64,000 bases of DNA. Source: Zingiber officinale. Its lineage: Eukaryota > Streptophyta > Magnoliopsida > Zingiberales > Zingiberaceae. A model generated the notes under the pieces. The model was not told where the DNA came from. It saw only the letters and a list, made by a program, of their open reading frames with translations, and did no database searches. Shown here piece by piece: positions 10,378 through 20,435 of the stretch. The number at the start of each line of letters is the position of its first letter. The first letter of the stretch is position 1. The translations under genes and the position numbers were made by a program. The stretch is from positions 30,696,202 through 30,760,201 of the forward strand of contig NC_055987.1 in the NCBI RefSeq assembly GCF_018446385.1, given 5' to 3'.

Positions 10378-11628
10378 TGTTGGATCGAGACGCGCTAGAG
10401 GGGGGGGGATGAATAGCGCTCGTGGCTAAAATCGTTCAGTTATCGGAATCGTAAAATCTATCGGAGAAGTAACGCAGCGGAAAGTAAACAACCACACAGA
10501 AAGACAAGAGAATTTACTTCGTTCGGAGCCTGTGACGACTCCTACTCGAAGGCCCGCGATCCTTGATCGCTTTCCGTGGGCAACAACTATAAGTTCGACA
10601 AGAGTACAAGTATTACAGTTAAGTATAATGAAAAAGTACAGTTATACCGACGACAATATCGTAATCTGAAGATTTCGGAGCTCCGGTCGTCGGTGTCTCG
10701 TAGCAGCACTTCGGGATCGTCTCGTGAGCAGCTTGTAGCAAAAAGATTGCTTTGGAAGTTATTGTCTGAAGCTGCTGGTCGAAACCCCTTATAAAGGGTG
10801 TTCAAGGCGCCTTCTACTGTTCACCAAGGCGCCTTGAACAGCTGAGTCAGCCGGGGAGATGAGGAGCGAACTGGTCGAATCTTATCACAGACTCAAGGCG
10901 CCTTCCACTGTTCACCAGGCGCCTTCATCTGTTCAAGGCGCCTTCCACTGTTCATCAAGGCGCCTTGAACAGCTTCTCGCAGCCAGCTCCAGCCTTGCAT
11001 CCGAGGCGCCTTGGACACTGTTCATCCGAGGCTTTAAGTTGCTCCTTTGCACCTGCAAGATACGTTAGTCCCAAACACTACCTTGCAGCACAAAGTTAGC
11101 ACATAATACAATAGATATTATAAATAAAGTATTAACAGTCTCCGGACTGTCCGAGTCTGACTTCAGGTTTCCAACCGGAAACCCTAGGTCGACCCGACGC
11201 CTACTGTTCCCTCTACGGGGAACGCGTCCTCACCTACTCCACTCAGGAGATTTACCTGTTGCCAGTACGATCCTCCAGATCGACTGGACTTTTGCTCGGC
11301 ATTTGATGCTTCCAGACTTTCTGCTGGACATCCGCTTCCCGGCTAGTCCAGACTTTCACCTGGTTCACGACACCAGGACTTTTCACCTAGGGTTACCACC
11401 CCCTAGGACTTTTGCCTGAAGCCATCGACATGCCAAGACTTCCCGCATAGGGTTACCACCCCCTAGGGTTTTTACCTGCCTAACCGCAGCTAGGACTTTT
11501 GCCTAAGTATCACTTAGGACTTTCCTGCAAGCTCCATGAACTTTGTTAGATAACACCACCACTTAACTTTGAGCCCTTTGCCATAATCAAAACTCAGGTT
11601 CGATCATCTGGTGCTCACTGCACCAACA
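10378..11628 (-). mobile_element. Solo LTR of a SIRE-like Copia family
   Basis: 1251 bp, TG...CA on the minus strand (TGTTGGTGCAG to CGATCCAACA). It is flanked by the perfect duplication GTATC at 10373-10377 and 11629-11633, with no internal region. Its start and its G-rich tract near 10400 resemble the LTR at 4644-5986. Seven AAGGCGCCTT-type palindromes lie at 10804-11012, just upstream (minus-strand sense) of a TATA-like box at 10789-10796. Confidence 0.9.
10804..11012 (-). repeat. AAGGCGCCTT palindrome array
   Basis: Copies start at 10804, 10826, 10895, 10916 (one mismatch), 10935, 10957 and 11003 (one mismatch). Three pairs are spaced 21-22 bp, and many copies are separated by a common spacer of the ctgttca type. 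The array lies in LTR U3 adjacent to the TATA box. Confidence 0.85.
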
Positions 11629-11633
11629 GTATC

Positions 11634-12726
11634 CTCTACTTAATTTTTCTTGTCTATCTTATTGTTGTAGAATTCAAAGTTGTGGAGGAATGTGAGTATT
11701 GGATGGAGGAGTATCTTTAAAAACATGAATGTCAACCATTTGGAGCTCATCTGGGGGGATGCATTAGATGCATTTGATTTGCTTTATTTGTTTTTGTTTT
11801 TGCTTATGTCTTGCATTTTGTTTTGATTCTTTGTGGCATACATCTTGAGAACATCAAATTCCATTTTTATGTTTTCTTGTCTTATAGCAAAATGTTAGCA
11901 CGTTCATTATCTAGATTCATTATGTTTTAAATGATGCTAGTAGTATGCTTAATGAACCTCTTTCTCTATCTTGTGTAGCATGACATAAGCTAAGTATCTT
12001 ATGGAGATGAGTTTTAGTTTTGGCTTGAGCTTAAGGATCTTACCTTCACTTCACTATACTTGAGCTTGAATGGTTGACATCATTGAAATAGTCATGATTC
12101 ATCTTGTTTGTTTAGTACTTGGTTTCCATGGTGATTTCTTAAACTTCATTTTGGTTACTGGATGAGGCTCAAATCATGTAAGCTCATTTGGAAAAATCAA
12201 GATATCCCAACATTTGTGCTAAAAGTACATTTGTAAATAAGTTTTGCACAATGCAAATACTTATGAAAAAAAATAGGAAAAGTGAATAAGGGATATAAAA
12301 AATAGTTGTCATGAGTGGAATTTAGCAAGTCACTCCTTTCAAACCAAGTTAGGTTACTGGGGAAATGACTGCTTAGTTTCTCTTGAGATTGAGCACGCCT
12401 TTGAGACCTTGGGTTGATTGAGAAATATGAACCAAGTGTTTGGCAAGTAAGTATCTATCACTGGTTACTTGTCTATCACCAGAAACATTAGGAATTCAAA
12501 TTTGATGACGACTTGACTAGAACATAGATTGAAACTTGAAGAGTTTTGAGTTACCTTGCACTGTGCACAAGAGACTTATGCTTGAGCCATACTTATCTTG
12601 TTTCCATCATCATGCTTGTTAATGAAACCTTTTGATAGAGTTAGGAGAATGCATTAGGGATATGAGAGCATTGTAAAACATGTGAATTTAGATTGCGGCA
12701 TTTTGCTTGAGGATAAGTAAAGGTTT
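11634..12726 (+). other. Non-coding 3' internal region of Athila-like na1
   Basis: About 1.1 kb of AT-rich sequence between the acidic ORF with its interrupted downstream part and the polypurine tract. I see no ORF of interest and no domain. Autonomous Athila elements have an env-like or untranslated region here. Confidence 0.55.
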
Positions 12727-12739
12727 AAGTCTGGGGGTG
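12727..12739 (+). other. Polypurine tract of na1
   Basis: taagtctgggggtg-like tract directly before the 3' LTR start TGATGTGCG. The core AAGT-TGGGGG form is typical of Athila elements. Confidence 0.75.
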
Positions 12740-13776
12740 TGATGTGCGTAGATTATATACACCTTTTATGCATGTTTGGATACACATTCACATACTTTGT
12801 ACATGCTTTGTCTACGTATTTTCGTACTTCCAACTTTCCTTTTAGCATATTTACTCTTTTTGTTTGGAGATATGCTTTTGTGCATTTTCTGTACACAGGA
12901 GTCGAATTTGGTGAAGGATTCATGTTCGAGGCCAAATCTGCAAGCGAAGCTAGAGAGGAAGGCGTCATTCCTTAACCTCACACGACCCTACCATGGGGGG
13001 TTGCCCAGGCCGTGTGGAGATCCTTGGCCGTGTGGCTACAGCAGAGGAGGAAATTGCCACAGCCGTGTGAACCTCACACGGCCGTGCCAAGATTTGAAGC
13101 CAAATGGAGTCAGGTCGTGTACATCACACGACCATGTACGATTTCCAGAGACCAGGGAAGCCCTGGCCGTGTACACCACGCGGGCCGTGCAGGGTTTCCA
13201 GTGAGCAAGAGGGCTCTGGCCGTGTACACCACACGGCCGTGCCAGGTTTCCAGAGGCAGAAGCAGTCCAGGTCGTGTAGATCTACACGGCCATAAAAAGG
13301 GGCATGGAAGATGCATGTCACGGCCGTGTACCACACATGGCCGTGTAAGATTGGTCAGAGAAGGGAATGACTTTGGCCGTGTGAATCTCACACGGCTATG
13401 CCTCGAGGCCGTGTGGCGCCCAAACCTCACCTCTATATAAAGTCTCCTTCATGTTTTGAGGGGGAATTCTCTCCCTTTTGGGGGGAAACAAGATTTGGGG
13501 CATTCCTTGCCATTCTTGAAGGGATTTCCGGCGATCTAAGGGTGGATCTTCACCGAATCGACTCCGAGAAAGCAAGGATTGGATCCAAAGACGTTCTTCT
13601 TTGTAGATAAGTTTTCTTTCTCTCTTTTGTTGGATTTGAGGGGATTAAGAATGCTTGTAATCTTCTTTTCTTCGGGTTTCTTTCCTTGTTTTATGGAGTA
13701 GATTTCTTGCTCTAGGATGAAAGGAGTAATTGTAAGGATGATTTGATGTAAAACTCTTGTGGATGTACCAATTTCC

Positions 13777-14750
13777 TGTTGGAGGATCGGTGGCCGGTTT
13801 GAAGGGGGGTTGGATAGACGGCACCCCCAAATCCTTGCTTCCTATGATGTTAGCGCAGCGGAATACAAACAAACACAAATAGAAAGCTAAACACTAAATA
13901 CAAGAATGGAAATGCAAACCGCTAACACGTTCGTTTACGTGGTTCGGAGATAACATGCTCCTACTCCACGGCATGTCCGTAAGGTGGACGATCCCTCAAT
14001 CCGTCGGTGGATTAGTCCCCGGCAAACTCCGGCTAGCTCAACCTCCTTGTGGGTGGAGAAACCTCACCACAACACTCTCCAAAAACACTTGGACACAAGG
14101 GAACCTTTGAGCACTTAGTGACTACTAATTAGGCTTTAACCAAGTCTAATTTCGTCGCCTTGGCCGGCCATACCAAGCTCCTTCTTATAGAGCTTGGAAC
14201 AAATCAGAACCTGATTTGCCCGTTACCAGTCGACTGGTCCATGCACCAGTCGACTGGTGCCAGCCCAACGGCTCTCTGCTACAGTGCATCAGTCGACTGG
14301 TCCATACACCAGTGCGCTACAGTAACTGCTACAGTGCCGCTACAGTAGAACCCTAAAACTAGGATTTTACTCCGAGTACAATCTCTCATGCACTCGTACC
14401 CTCACGACTCATTTGACTCTTCTTTGCAGCCTTGACCTCTTGCCTTCAAGTCTACTTCCTTTGGCTCTCGTCCCTCGGATGCATCCAAGCCCGCGGCTTG
14501 TCTCCAATGCCATCCTTCGCGTATGCCTCGAAGTCGCTTCCCTCGGCCATTGTCCTTGCTGCCTTGTCCATGGTCCCTCGGATGCTCCATCCTTCACCGG
14601 ACCCGAAGCTGTCAACCTGAGTCACATGTGTCACCTGCAGTCCTGCACAACTCAAGTACACATATCAAATAACAAGGGTAAACCTAACTTAAACCCTTTG
14701 CCCAAACACCAAAACACATGGTCCCACGAACCATTGGGATTGCTCCAACA
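13777..14750 (-). repeat. 3' LTR of the gag-only Copia
   Basis: 974 bp, TGTTGG...CCAACA in both senses. It carries CCAGTCGACTGG at 14226-14237 and 14246-14257, and a near copy at 14289-14300. A TATA-like ctataag (minus strand) lies at about 14184-14190, just downstream of the array. Confidence 0.9.
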
Positions 14751-15946
14751 ATCTCCCCCTTTTTGGTGTTTGGCAATACGTTTAAGTTAGGGAAAACAAA
14801 TAGCAAAATAAACATGCTAAAACAAATGGACTTACGATGCCAAGGCTACACACTTGGACTTACACCGTCGAATGGACTTACGTTGCCAAGGCTACACACT
14901 TGGCAACTGTCGAATGGACTTACATTGCCAAGGCTACACACTTGGCAACCGCCGAATGGACTTACGTTGCCAAGGCTACAACTTGGCAACCGCCGAAACA
15001 ATGCACCAAGCATTGGAACCTATCACAAGGCTCCCCCTACACCTAAGCTCCCCATTGAGCTAGGATTTTCCCACAGGGCTTTTTAAGAACCTATCCCAAG
15101 GCTCCCCCTACGCAAAGGCACTAAAGGTTTTCCCAACTAAACCTTAATTCTCCCCCTTTGCCTAACATCCAAAAAGTTCTCCAACAATATCCCAATTGTT
15201 GAAAATTTCTCATCCAAACTGACCCTAAACTCATGTATTAATCCCCCTTGGATCCCATACATCTAAACAAGTTGACATGGTCAAGATCAGCGCTGAAAAA
15301 CACTTTCAGGCTGGTATCAGTCGACTGCCCCAAGTGCCAGTCGACTGCCCCCTTCGACAGAACCTTACAGAAACATTCTGTAGTCGAAATCTACTGTTAC
15401 CAGTCGACTGGTATCATCACCAGTCGACTGGTATCGATAAAATGAGCTTACAGAGACATTCTGTGCTCAAAAACACTATTACCAGTCGACTGGTATCTGT
15501 ACCAGTCGACTGGTACCTTATTTCTGAAAAAAATCAGCCTTTTCAGGCCAACTTCCGAAATGTACCAGTAATTCCCTAGACCTCCAAAAATCCCCAAATT
15601 TTGTGGAGAGGTCTATTGTACCCTTGTCTACCTAGGAAAAATATATTAAAAAATATATCTATCACCAATCCCAAGATTGACACAAAACACAAAACTAGCT
15701 AAAAAGTTCAATTGAACCTTGACCTAAAGTCCTAGTTTTGGCTTCCTCTTGATGTATTTGCCCTTACCAACCCACAATGCATCCCTAGCATTGGTTTATA
15801 TGACATCTATACATCCAAAACCAATTATCACGCTATATGACCCCAAATGTCATATTTCTTGCATGAAACACAAACCATGTGTGCCAAATCCCTAGGTTTG
15901 AGACTCAAATCCATCTCCAAACCTTTTGGCACACTCCATGGCTCCT
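14751..15946 (-). other. Non-coding 3' internal region of the gag-only Copia with GTCGAC palindromes
   Basis: No pol domain occurs here. Immediately inside the LTR is the polypurine tract (14751-14765, rc). A tandem repeat of about 36-41 bp with the word atggacttac occupies 14826-14998. Four perfect CCAGTCGACTGG sites lie at 15400, 15420, 15482 and 15502, as two pairs exactly 20 bp apart, with two partial sites near 15317 and 15340. These match the palindrome in the LTRs. Confidence 0.8.
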
Positions 15947-17587
15947 CTAGACTCCCAAGTAGTACCCACCTGAGATCCATTGGCCATGGGTCCCAAATTG
16001 ACACTTGGAGCTCCCCCTAGAGCTCTTTGCCTTAGCCACCTCCCTAGGTGACTTATCCACAATGGCTAGGCCACAATGGTGCACCCCCGGTGACACTTGG
16101 CCAACAAACGTAACTTTCTTAACCTTGGACACCTTGTCCTTGGTTAATTTCTTCTTACCATTAAATGACTTTCCCTTGCCATTTATTGGCTTCTCCTTGC
16201 TATAGTCATATGCAACCCTAGCATAAGACTTTCCCTTAGCTTTGGAGGACTCTCCCTTGCCATGATCATTTGCCACCCTAGCATATGAACTCTCATTGGC
16301 CTTGGAGGGACTAGATCGATATCCCAAGCCCGATCTATCATTGTTGGGTCTTTGACTACCCAACACCATACTTAATCCCTTAGATCCAATAGTGAATCTC
16401 TTAAGGAATTTCTCTAAACCATCAAGTTTTGCCTTCAAAGCTTGATTCTCCCTTTCTAGGTTCCTAAACCTAGAGTCAACATGTCCACCTTGGACATTCC
16501 TAGACCTACCCTTTCTAGGCATATGTCTCCCCTTCTTAGGATTAATGCCTTGGGCCTCCTTAGGTCTACCATTCCTAGGTTTTTCATGAATTGGTCTCCC
16601 AGGGTTTTGATCTACATTAACCCTATTCCTATCATGATACTTAAATCCAAAATTTTGCATTGCTACATAATGATAATCATTATTTTTCCTAGCATGCATG
16701 GGAACATAAGAATTTGCATTGCATTTCAAATTAGGGTATACCTCCCTTACCCTTGAAGCTCCCCCTTGACTTAAGCTCCTCTTCTTCTCCCATTTCTTTA
16801 GATGCGCTAGCTTCTTAATTTCTCCCTTTTGGGGGCATTTGGTGTGGAAGTGACCCTTCATTCCACATGTGAAGCATACAATGTGCATCCTCTTCTTTTG
16901 GGTTTCTTCATTCCTACCACCCATGTTAGCATTTAAAATAACTTGATTGGGTTTAGGAATTACCTTCTTACCCATAGGACATCTACTCTTGTAGTGTCCC
17001 TTCTCATTGCAACCGAAGCACACAATGTGATCCTTTGACTTTGCTTCGGTGGAGGTGCTTGCTAGATTAACCACTTCCAAGACCTCTTCTTCTTCTTCAC
17101 TTGCCTTGGAATTTTCTTCAATTATTGAGGATGTAGATGATGCCTCATCTTCCTTCTCCTCCTCGGATGTTGAGCATGGCTCAACTTCCGTTTGCTCCTC
17201 TTCAACTTGAGCAATTAAACCCATCTCCTTGGGTTCTTCTTCTTCTTGTGTAGGTTTAGGTTCTTCCCGTAGAACCATCTTCACCTTGCTCCACAAATTG
17301 TGGGCGTTCTCATATTTTCCTACACGACTCATCATGTCATTAGGCAAAATATCAATTAAAATTGATATTACCTTTGAATTTGCCTTTGCCCGTGTGATTT
17401 GCTCTTCCGTCCAATGTCGTGATCGGAGCTTCTTTCCTTTCTTGTCTCTTGGGACTTCAAATGGTTCCTCGACGACCATCATTGTGTCCCAATCCGTCTC
17501 GAGGAAGACTTCCATCTTCATCATCCAATACGTGATGCCCCCAAGGCTTCCTCCTTCAAATTTTGGAGGGACAATAAACCCGGCCAT
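15947..17587 (-). CDS. Copia gag polyprotein with two zinc knuckles
   Basis: An intact 546-codon ORF from the ATG at 17587, 41 bp inside the primer site. The N-terminal 110 residues contain the Copia gag start (PPKFEGGSLGGITYWMMKME) and the YENAHNLWSKV helix of UBN2/DUF4219-type gag. Residues about 114-175 are strongly acidic. Two CCHC knuckles (CX2CX4HX4C) follow at residues 190-203 and 238-251, then a basic, Ser/Lys-rich tail of about 290 residues. The protein would form capsid and bind RNA in cytoplasmic particles. The stop at 15947 is not followed by pol, so the element supplies gag but needs polymerase in trans. The intact frame suggests recent activity or selection on gag. Confidence 0.88.
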   Translation of the reverse strand: MAGFIVPPKFEGGSLGGITYWMMKMEVFLETDWDTMMVVEEPFEVPRDKKGKKLRSRHWTEEQITRAKANSKVISILIDILPNDMMSRVGKYENAHNLWSKVKMVLREEPKPTQEEEEPKEMGLIAQVEEEQTEVEPCSTSEEEKEDEASSTSSIIEENSKASEEEEEVLEVVNLASTSTEAKSKDHIVCFGCNEKGHYKSRCPMGKKVIPKPNQVILNANMGGRNEETQKKRMHIVCFTCGMKGHFHTKCPQKGEIKKLAHLKKWEKKRSLSQGGASRVREVYPNLKCNANSYVPMHARKNNDYHYVAMQNFGFKYHDRNRVNVDQNPGRPIHEKPRNGRPKEAQGINPKKGRHMPRKGRSRNVQGGHVDSRFRNLERENQALKAKLDGLEKFLKRFTIGSKGLSMVLGSQRPNNDRSGLGYRSSPSKANESSYARVANDHGKGESSKAKGKSYARVAYDYSKEKPINGKGKSFNGKKKLTKDKVSKVKKVTFVGQVSPGVHHCGLAIVDKSPREVAKAKSSRGSSKCQFGTHGQWISGGYYLGV

Positions 17588-17628
17588 CTTGTGCTTCCTT
17601 GGCGGTTAGTCCAACGGAGAGCGTCCTC

Positions 17629-17640
17629 GCTCTGATACCA
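17629..17640 (-). other. Primer-binding site, initiator tRNA-Met
   Basis: On the minus strand TGGTATCAGAGC, two bases inside the 5' LTR; complementary to the tRNA-iMet 3' end used by most plant Copia elements. The identical site occurs at 41361-41372. Confidence 0.9.
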
Positions 17641-17642
17641 CT

Positions 17643-18636
17643 TGTTGGAGGATCGGTGGCCGGCTTGAAGGGGGGTTGGATAGACGGCACCCCCAAATCC
17701 TTGCTTCCTATGATGTTAGCGCAGCGGAATACAAACAAACACAAATAGAAAGCTAAACACTAAATACAAGAATGGAAATGCAAACCGCTAACACGTTCGT
17801 TTACGTGGTTCGGAGATAACTTGCTCCTACTCCACGGCGTGTCCGTAAGGTGGACGATCCCTCAATCCGTCGGTGGATTAGTCCCCAGCAAACTCCGGCT
17901 AGCTCAACCTCCTTGTGGGTGGAGAAACCTCACCACAACACTCTCCAAAAACACTTGGACACAAGGGAACCTTTGAGCACTTAGTGACTACTAATTAGGC
18001 TTTAACCAAGTCTAATTTCGTCGCCTTGGCCGGCCATACCAAGCTCCTTCTTATAGAGCTTGGAACAAATCAGAACCTGATTTGCCCGTTACCAGTCGAC
18101 TGGTCCTTGCACCAGTCGTCTGGCCAGCCCAACGACTATGCTACAATGCATCAGTCGACTGATCCATCACCAGTCGACTGCTACAGTGCGCTACAGTAAC
18201 TGCTACAGTAACTGCTACAATGCCGCTACAGTAAAATCCTAAAACTAGGATTTTACTCCGAGTACAATCTCTCATGCACTCGTACCCTCACGACTCATTT
18301 GACTCTTCTTTGCAGCCTTGACCTCTTGCCTTCAAGCCTACTTCCTTTGGCTCTCGTCCCTCGGATGCATCCAAGCCCGCGGCTTGTCTCCAATGCCATA
18401 CTTCGCGTATGCCTCGAAGTCGCTTCCCTCGGCCATTGTCCTTGCTGCCTTGTCCATGGTCCCTCGGATGCTCCATCCTTCACCGGACCCGAAGCTGTCA
18501 ACCTGAGTCACATGTGTCACCTGCAGTCCTGCACAACTCAAGTACACATATCAAATAACAAGGGTAAACCTAACTTAAACCCTTTGCCCAAACACCAAAA
18601 CACATGGTCCCACGAACCATTGGGATTGCTCCAACA
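17643..18636 (-). repeat. 5' LTR of the gag-only Copia
   Basis: 994 bp, the partner of 13777-14750. CCAGTCGACTGG is perfect at 18092-18103; later sites have single changes. A TATA-like ctataag lies at 18051-18057 on the minus strand. Confidence 0.9.
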
Positions 18637-19314
18637 TTTCCTATTTTTATGATTTTGCTCTGTTTGTATTCATTCTATCTTGTATGGATTGTTGTGATTA
18701 GGGCTTAATTACCATGCTTGACTGGATGTTTGGATATCTTGTGAATATTATAGAGATTGTATCTCATTAGACTTTCCGAGGGACGTTCGTGACAGGAACA
18801 TGCTCATGTAAGGACGTTTGAGGAACGATCTTGAGGGTGAAATAGGATAATTCAAGGAGGTAGGATAGATTGTGTGCATTAATCTTTATATCTTGATGCG
18901 GTTGATGAGTGATGAATTCGTATGTTGATTATCCGAGGGACGCACGTGACAGGCAAGCCCGTGTAAGGACTCCAATCCTAGGTCGGTTGTCTATTGCAAG
19001 AGAGAACCGACAACCTTCTACAAATGATGGACAATTGAGGAATAAGATTTGGTAGATCATTTACATGGAACAATCCTTACAAAGAAACCAAAACTCCTAG
19101 AACATTCCCTTTATCGTCGCCCTTACTCTTGTTTCTTATTATTTCATTTCTTGTTTACATTTCATAGTCATACTTAGCTTTTGAAAATCAATTGAATAGT
19201 TGTTTAGCTAATTCGCATTGAGACATCTTTAGTGCTTATTCCAGTCCCTGTGGATATGATATCTTTTATTATTACTTACGACGTAACCGTACACTTGCGG
19301 TTCGTAACAGTAAG

Positions 19315-20435
19315 GGATTGGTGCATTCAGCACGTCTCGAGACACTTCGATCAACCTATTGCTCTACTTTCGACTGGCCTAGTCTTCCGTTCAGGCTCTG
19401 GGTTCAGCATGTTGGTCAATCACCGATGTCGCGGGGTCATCCGCCCGATCGCCAGCTGCTATCTGCTATTGCTCTACTATCATCACAACTTGAGCTTATA
19501 TCAGCAACTCTAAATTTTCTTGCGTTAGTGTTGTCATAGTAAGTCATCCAACATCCTCTATCTTCGAATTTCGGATTCAAGTAGAGATTTCCATAGACAG
19601 CGCCAAATATAATCCTGTCCGAAAGCGGATAATATGGCAAGTTGGGGATGTGGCTTGAAGGTTGATGAAGCGAAGACTCCACATAATCCTGCAATGCAAA
19701 GTTGTTAGTGTCGGGTCAGGAAGGGGTCCCTGGCCTTGACCCTCCGACGCTCAAATCAGTTTTCCGATGGTGTAGAAAGTAGTAAGAATGCAGAAGATTA
19801 AGAACGTGTAGAACGACAAAGTTACACATACCTCCGCTTGTAGATGAGAACCCCCTTTTGTAGCACCACAGTAGTGTCTGTGCTTGCATCCCAAGGCGTG
19901 GCGTATTTTCTCAAATATCCTAGGAAAAGACTCGACAAAAAGTATCTTTGACACCTTTTCTTAAGCGAGCATGTAAATCTCTGATGTGATAGGCAAGAAG
20001 CTTCAAAAGTATGATTTACTTGCAGAACATGCTCTGTTGTCAGTGACGCAAACCTCCAAAAGGATATGAGGCGATGTTGTTTGATCGGTGTTCGATCGGT
20101 GTTCGATCGGCCGGGATGCTCCCACAAGGTCGTGCTGCAAGACGGGGTGGTCTCCCTCTACTCGGCATATTTCTTTACCAAAGGACTGCCTTTACCCAGA
20201 CGAACATGTCGCCCGCTCGGTGCGGTCAACGACCGAGAAATGTCTTGCCTGCTCATCTCTTAGTCTTGTGTTGTCCGCTTACCTTGGTTTCCCCGTTTAG
20301 TCGTGCGGTCCGCCCGATCATACCTGGACCGCTCGACCATACATGGTCACTCGGGCACTTTGGACATCTTGCTTGATTTTGATTTTCATATCAGACGGTC
20401 TTCCTTACTTTGACCTATCCCGTTGTTATCGAGTC
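19315..20435 (-). mobile_element. Tat-like gypsy fragment: LTR, primer site and leader (Tat3)
   Basis: Read on the minus strand, an LTR end (ggacaggatta, at about 19610-19620) is followed by a primer-site-like sequence at 19591-19607 (tttggcgctgtctatgg) and about 275 bp of leader. The leader is broken at 19314 by na1 and continues as the few bases 5987-6002 before the SIRE-like LTR. The LTR U5 block at 19706-19760 (gaccctccgacgctcaa) is the reverse complement of the U5 in the Tat LTR at 48444-49292. The outer LTR edge, about 20435, is uncertain. An 85-codon minus-strand ORF across the primer site is an artefact. Confidence 0.65.

Larger units (their letters stand above)
13777..18636 (-). mobile_element. 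Gag-only non-autonomous Copia element
   Basis: A 4860-bp element on the minus strand with duplication TTTCC at 13772-13776 and 18637-18641. Its 5' LTR is 17643-18636 and its 3' LTR 13777-14750. An initiator-tRNA-Met primer site lies at 17629-17640 and a purine tract at 14751-14765 (rc). The 2.9-kb interior encodes one gag protein and no protease, integrase or RT. The LTRs are nearly identical apart from changes clustered in the GTCGAC array, so the insertion is fairly young. It is younger than its host LTR at 12740. Confidence 0.9.
6008..19309 (+). mobile_element. Non-autonomous Athila-like Ty3-gypsy element (na1), with two nested insertions
   Basis: The element is bounded by the perfect duplication GTAAG at 6003-6007 and 19310-19314. 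Its parts are a 5' LTR (6008-7752), a tRNA-Asp primer site (7759-7776), a gag remnant, an acidic ORF, a purine-rich tract (12727-12739) and a 3' LTR from 12740 to 19309. A solo LTR (10378-11628) lies in the internal region and a Copia element (13777-18636) in the 3' LTR. Without the insertions the element is about 7.2 kb. I found no protease, reverse transcriptase or integrase domain, so it must have relied on an autonomous Athila for mobilisation. Confidence 0.88.
12740..19309 (+). repeat. 3' LTR of Athila-like na1, interrupted
   Basis: The LTR runs 12740-13776 and resumes at 18642. The gap is a 4860-bp Copia element with duplication TTTCC. It ends CGTAACA and is followed by target duplication GTAAG. 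CACGGCCGTG palindromes occur perfectly at 13077-13086 and 13232-13241, with many near copies across 12975-13425. A TATA box lies at 13434-13441. Confidence 0.88.

Noticed and set aside
14413-14790. Plus-strand ORFs in the LTRs of the gag-only Copia (also 18299-18652).
   Set aside because: Antisense to the LTR, duplicated only because LTRs are duplicated; no protein family recognised.
19437-19694. Minus-strand 85-codon ORF with a protein-like composition.
   Set aside because: It spans the Tat LTR end and the primer-site-like sequence at 19591-19607, so it is non-coding retrotransposon leader.
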